NCBI GenBank assembly: GCA_020081605.1
Contig: JAHREC010000004.1
Coordinates: forward strand, 1-64,000
Origin: Albifimbria verrucaria
Taxonomy: Eukaryota; Ascomycota; Sordariomycetes; Hypocreales; Stachybotryaceae
DNA length: 64,000 bases
Reading direction: 5' to 3'
The stretch's first letter is position 1, and every line of letters begins with the position of its first letter. Of the stretch, positions 60,960 to 64,000 are shown one piece after another. The position numbers and the translations under genes were made by a program. The notes beneath the pieces are model-generated. The model ran no database searches. It saw only the letters and a program-made list of their open reading frames with translations, and was not told the origin of the DNA.

Positions 60960-62232
60960 AGGATGCGTCTCTGCAACAGATATCAACATTTGACTATAAC
61001 GCTTGCAACAAGTTCAAAACACGGCATCCACGCGCAGGCTGGCGTAGTTTCAAAGATGTCAAATTACAATGGGTGCAATTACATAAAGACCTTACAGCCC
61101 ACTCACAACAAGAACCACGTGAATCATCGTGGTTATGGCACGTTCATCCAGGAGAGTCTTCAGATGAAGAAATGCTGGAAGAAGTCGATCAACACAGAAC
61201 CCCGGCTCTAGCAACGGTATCGACAGACTTTTTCCGGGAGCCTGAGCATATCAAATACCTCATAGAGTTGTTTGTACAAAATGCACATTTGAACAGATAT
61301 TCTTCTTCTTCCTCGGGAAGTATCCTATAAATTACCGCAGAACCGTCAAGAATGCCTGCCACGAACTGCAAATATGAACAACTGAGGAGATACGTTTTCT
61401 TAAAGAAAATAAAGACGAGGCTAGTTTGCCACGCGACTTAAATTCCATTTTCCTCATGCAATATGGTGATCAGACGAGTCTATTAGGCAGAAAGCGAGAT
61501 GCGAAATGAATGTATTCGATTTCGGCCCCGACTAACACCATTCTCAAAGGAACAAGATGAATACATTATTGAGAAGTGGAAAGAAACAGCCAGTTTCTTT
61601 AATGGATCACTTCCCGGATATTCTACTATGGAGAAAACTTTACGGATGCCTACCTCAAGGATTTTGAATCAGAGATATCGACTGAGAACGAAAGCATGAT
61701 TCTCACGAAAATATTCCAACGCTATCATCGCAGCGAATAATGATCTATACGAGTCTTATTGCGGAACACTCCACTTAGAATGTACTCTCACACCTCAAGC
61801 AACAGCGAAGGACAATATGAGTAATGATCAATTCATGTTCGTGCTGCAAAGAAAGCTAGGTGGGGATGATTTTCGCGTCACTACAATGGCCTACCAATAG
61901 ACCTACCGCAAGGCCTACTACGTTACCCCTAGCAGTCTCTCCAGTTGCTATCGCCGTCCTTTGGTCAGGATAAAAATCGCTGGCGCGGCCCTTCTCTTGG
62001 CATTGGTCTTGTCATGCGGTGAATCAGAGCCAGAGAAGATTGACTGGATGATACAGTTCAAGTTCACACTGATTTTGATTTCGAATCAGACACTCTGAAG
62101 AAAGCATACTTACTTTGCACTGTTCCCGAGAAACTTTGGGCAAAGGAGTACACCGCGCATGTCGAGGCATCGCTTAAACAAGGCAAGACTCCTGCTGATA
62201 TCTATCAGATATGGCATCCGAAGCAATTCTAA
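60960..62232 (+). CDS. Unrecognised protein, frame-broken
   Basis: Four coding-like plus-strand segments follow in order: 61030-61330 (VQLHKDLTAHSQQEPRESSW, GESSDEEMLEEVDQHRTPAL, FFREPEHIKYLIELFVQNAH); 61499-61699 (RFRPRLTPFSKEQDEYIIEK and YSTMEKTLRMPTSRILNQRY, resembling a Myb/SANT-like helix set but not diagnostic); 61710-61900 (NNDLYESYCGTLHLECTLTP and FMFVLQRKLGGDDFRVTT); and 62060-62232 (TDFDFESDTLKKAYLLCTVP, EKLWAKEYTAHVEASLKQGK, ending IWHPKQF). Breaks between them are frame changes and a few stops. The gene stops 147 nt before the sirtuin on the same strand. The function is unknown. Confidence 0.4.
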
Positions 62233-62378
62233 AGCTCATTGGGCTATTTTTTGAATACGTGCCTACGAGTCACGTTGTAAGCCGAGGCCGGTCAGCTTAG
62301 GAGGTATAAGAAGCCGCCTTACCCTCCTTCCTTCGGCTTCTTCCTCCGACCTTCAAATCTTCTTGAGCTGTCGGTAGT

Positions 62379-63318
62379 ATGGCTATAAGTCATATCGTGC
62401 CGGATGACCATTTGGGTCACCAAGATATCGCACGTCTCCTCAGAACCTCAACGACGATTGCGGTGACTGGGGCTGGTATCAGTACGAACTCGGGTATTCC
62501 AGTAAGCATCTCCCTGCAATTATTTGCACCCTTATGCTGATGCAATCTAGGACTTTCGCTCCAAAGGCGGTCTGTATTCCCATGGATACGGTAGTCCGCC
62601 ACAACCCTGTTCGGAAAAGCGAGTTCGGCAAACTTATGGCAAAGATGCGTCGGTCTGTTACTGAGTCCAAGCCAACAACGACACACAGGTTTATTCTGGA
62701 TTGACTTAACGCCGGGCACCTAGTCCGGGTTTATAGCCAGAACGTTGACGGGTTGGAAGAGAAAATTGGTCTGTACACGAACTTAGAGAGGACTCCGCAG
62801 CGATCGCAGCTTAGCGCCGTTCAATGCGTCCTTCTATCCGCCGCTTGCGATGCAGCATCTGTTATTACACGTTCAAGCTCGGTACCATCGGAGGCAGCTG
62901 TTATCGATGCCGTTGCCTGTGCAAAGATAGAACGAGAGCTGGAAAACGAGCTATCAGAGTAGGAGTGCTCGAGCCAGACGTTGTGCTCTATAATGACTGG
63001 GACCCACGGGCAGACATGGTTTACAGCTTCGTGCGGCATGACCTGTCACTGAAGCCAACAGTTTTGCTTATTATAGGAACAAGCCTTACTTTGGATGGAG
63101 TTAGATCCCTTGTCCGGCATATTGCTAGAGATATCCATGAAAGGAATGGAAAGGTGGTCCTGGTAAATCTTACGAAGCCACCAGCGATGTGGAAAGGAAC
63201 CATTGACTATTGGATTCAATGGGACTGTGATGCTTGGGTGTTAGATCTTATGAACCGAGCAGGGTGGCACCAGTTGGGTGATAGTCGAGAGAACCCAATT
63301 GATCTTACTGAGTGTTGA
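62379..63318 (+). CDS. Sirtuin deacetylase, Hst3/Hst4-like
   Basis: Sirtuins remove acetyl groups using NAD+; the Hst3/4 branch acts on acetylated histone H3 Lys56 in the nucleus. Exon 1 (62379-62501) ends TIAVTGAGISTNSGIP. A 49-nt intron (62502-62550, GTAAGC...CTAG) leads into DFRSKGGLY, completing the GAGIS...GIPDFR NAD-binding motif. Further on are SEFGKLMAKMRRSVTE, the catalytic-region motif RVYSQNVDGLEEKIGL (near 62740), zinc cysteines CSIC and CYRC (near 62855 and 62910), then GVLEPDVVLYNDW, IGTSLTLDG and DYWIQWDCDAWVLDL. The last block is typical of Hst3/4. The region has frame changes near 62600 and 62810 and an in-frame TGA at 62702-62704. The expected active-site His segment (usually QLHG) falls in the disturbed part near 62810. 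Broken in this sequence; whether truly so is unclear. Confidence 0.7.
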
Positions 63319-63434
63319 TCCTTTGTTTACCTGTTTATTACAATTGTATCTTTTCGGACAATATTCCAACCCGTTACGTAAGCTGCGGTTGACGTCACGT
63401 GCACACGAGAGTCCTTTTTGCTTAACCTTGGCGC

Positions 63435-63923
63435 ATGAGTTTTAAAACCTTGGTAAAAACCTACATGCATCGACCGGCCGCATGTCTTCAACCCGCGCCT
63501 CCGTGTCGACGGCGCCTTTGCCTAGCCCAGGTTTATGAAAGGCAGCATGGAGTAAGCATTCTTTCCCCGTCCATCCGAGAGGCCCCAACTAAGGTCATGC
63601 AGCCCCTCTCAGACCCAGTATCCGACTTTGGCGCCTCCCTAGTCAGTCCTCCTCCAACTCCCGCCATGTCGCCCAGCGAGCCCTCGGACTTCGCTCAAAA
63701 ACTCACGGAGGCGCTGGAAGCTCTCCACCAATCTGAAGACGACCAAACCACAACAGATGAAGAAGATGTAATCGATGTACGGAAATATATGCCGGGGTTG
63801 ATACCCAAACGCCGGCTAAGTAATAGCAACGACTGGAACTTGTATGATGAAAGGCGAAATTCAGTGCGTGTACAGAGGAAGCGGAGGAAGGTGAAGCATG
63901 AGAGGGCCAGTATCGCAGCTTAA
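63435..63923 (+). CDS. Hypothetical nuclear-like protein
   Basis: Open frame of 162 residues. The second half is more convincing: VSPPPTPAMSPSEPSDFAQK, LTEALEALHQSEDDQTTTDE, then VIDVRKYMPGLIPKRRLSNS and a basic tail RVQRKRRKVKHERASIA that looks like a nuclear localisation signal. It starts 117 nt after the sirtuin stop on the same strand, so it might be the divergent C-terminal part of the sirtuin gene (Hst3/4 proteins often have such tails) or a separate gene. The first 40 residues are doubtful, because another frame from an ATG near 63482 gives MSSTRASVSTAPLPSPG. Confidence 0.45.
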   Translation: MSFKTLVKTYMHRPAACLQPAPPCRRRLCLAQVYERQHGVSILSPSIREAPTKVMQPLSDPVSDFGASLVSPPPTPAMSPSEPSDFAQKLTEALEALHQSEDDQTTTDEEDVIDVRKYMPGLIPKRRLSNSNDWNLYDERRNSVRVQRKRRKVKHERASIAA

Positions 63924-64000
63924 AGGAGTTGACTAAGAAGTCCCTGGCCTTGTCTCGCGGTCAATCGGCGCTGACTTTGCTGTCTATCCCCAGCATATGG

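Overview
The window looks like nuclear DNA of a filamentous ascomycete (Pezizomycotina, probably Sordariomycetes; the class is an inference). The support is short GT-AG introns of about 49 to 94 nt (longest model 130 nt), conserved fungal families (Rpn4-type C2H2 factor, HMT1-type vacuolar ABC half transporters, Ste23/insulysin-type M16 peptidase, Hst3/4-type sirtuin, EZH-type methyltransferase), and broken Tad1-like LINE copies. Gene density is low, and several stretches of 3 to 5 kb hold nothing I can read as a gene. I recognised no tRNA, rRNA or CRISPR array by eye.

Layout. 0-1.3 kb: secreted asparaginase-like protein. 1.5-5 kb: minus-strand LINE debris and a broken coiled-coil gene. 5.4-8.5 kb (minus): a chromatin gene combining a BAH domain, an EZH-like SANT-like/CXC/SET core and a C-terminal zinc-finger-like tail. 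9.6-10.1 kb (minus): an orphan SWIRM domain that looks truly broken. 11.1-11.8 kb: a membrane protein. 13.0 and 16.6 kb: two weak small genes. 19.9-21.8 kb: Rpn4-like transcription factor. 23.8-26.9 kb: first HMT1-like ABC transporter. 28.3-29.3 kb: a three-finger C2H2 protein. 31.8-32.7 kb (minus): unknown spliced gene. 37.4-40.8 kb: M16 peptidase. 42.8-45.7 kb: second HMT1-like ABC transporter. 47.8-48.4 kb: C-terminal end of a LINE ORF2. 53.2-53.9 kb (minus): small coiled-coil gene. 57.2 kb: a 53-nt near-perfect palindrome. 57.6-58.4 kb: another LINE RNase H fragment. 59.4-63.9 kb: a denser plus-strand block with two unknown genes, a sirtuin and a small nuclear-looking protein.

The main technical observation is that conserved genes are interrupted by single-base frame breaks, and most of those I could resolve sit in short homopolymers and fit one missing base. 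Restoring the base count in the M16 peptidase, both ABC transporters and the Rpn4-like factor makes each spliced length an exact multiple of three (about 1070, 943, 932 and 613 residues). I therefore treat these as probably intact genes in an under-polished assembly, and reserve 'pseudogene' for loci that also carry substitutions to stop or lost ends.

Functional themes: chromatin regulation (EZH-like, SWIRM remnant, Hst3/4-like sirtuin), proteostasis (Rpn4-like regulator, M16 peptidase), and vacuolar metal or conjugate transport (two HMT1-like pumps). These are scattered single genes rather than an obvious cluster.
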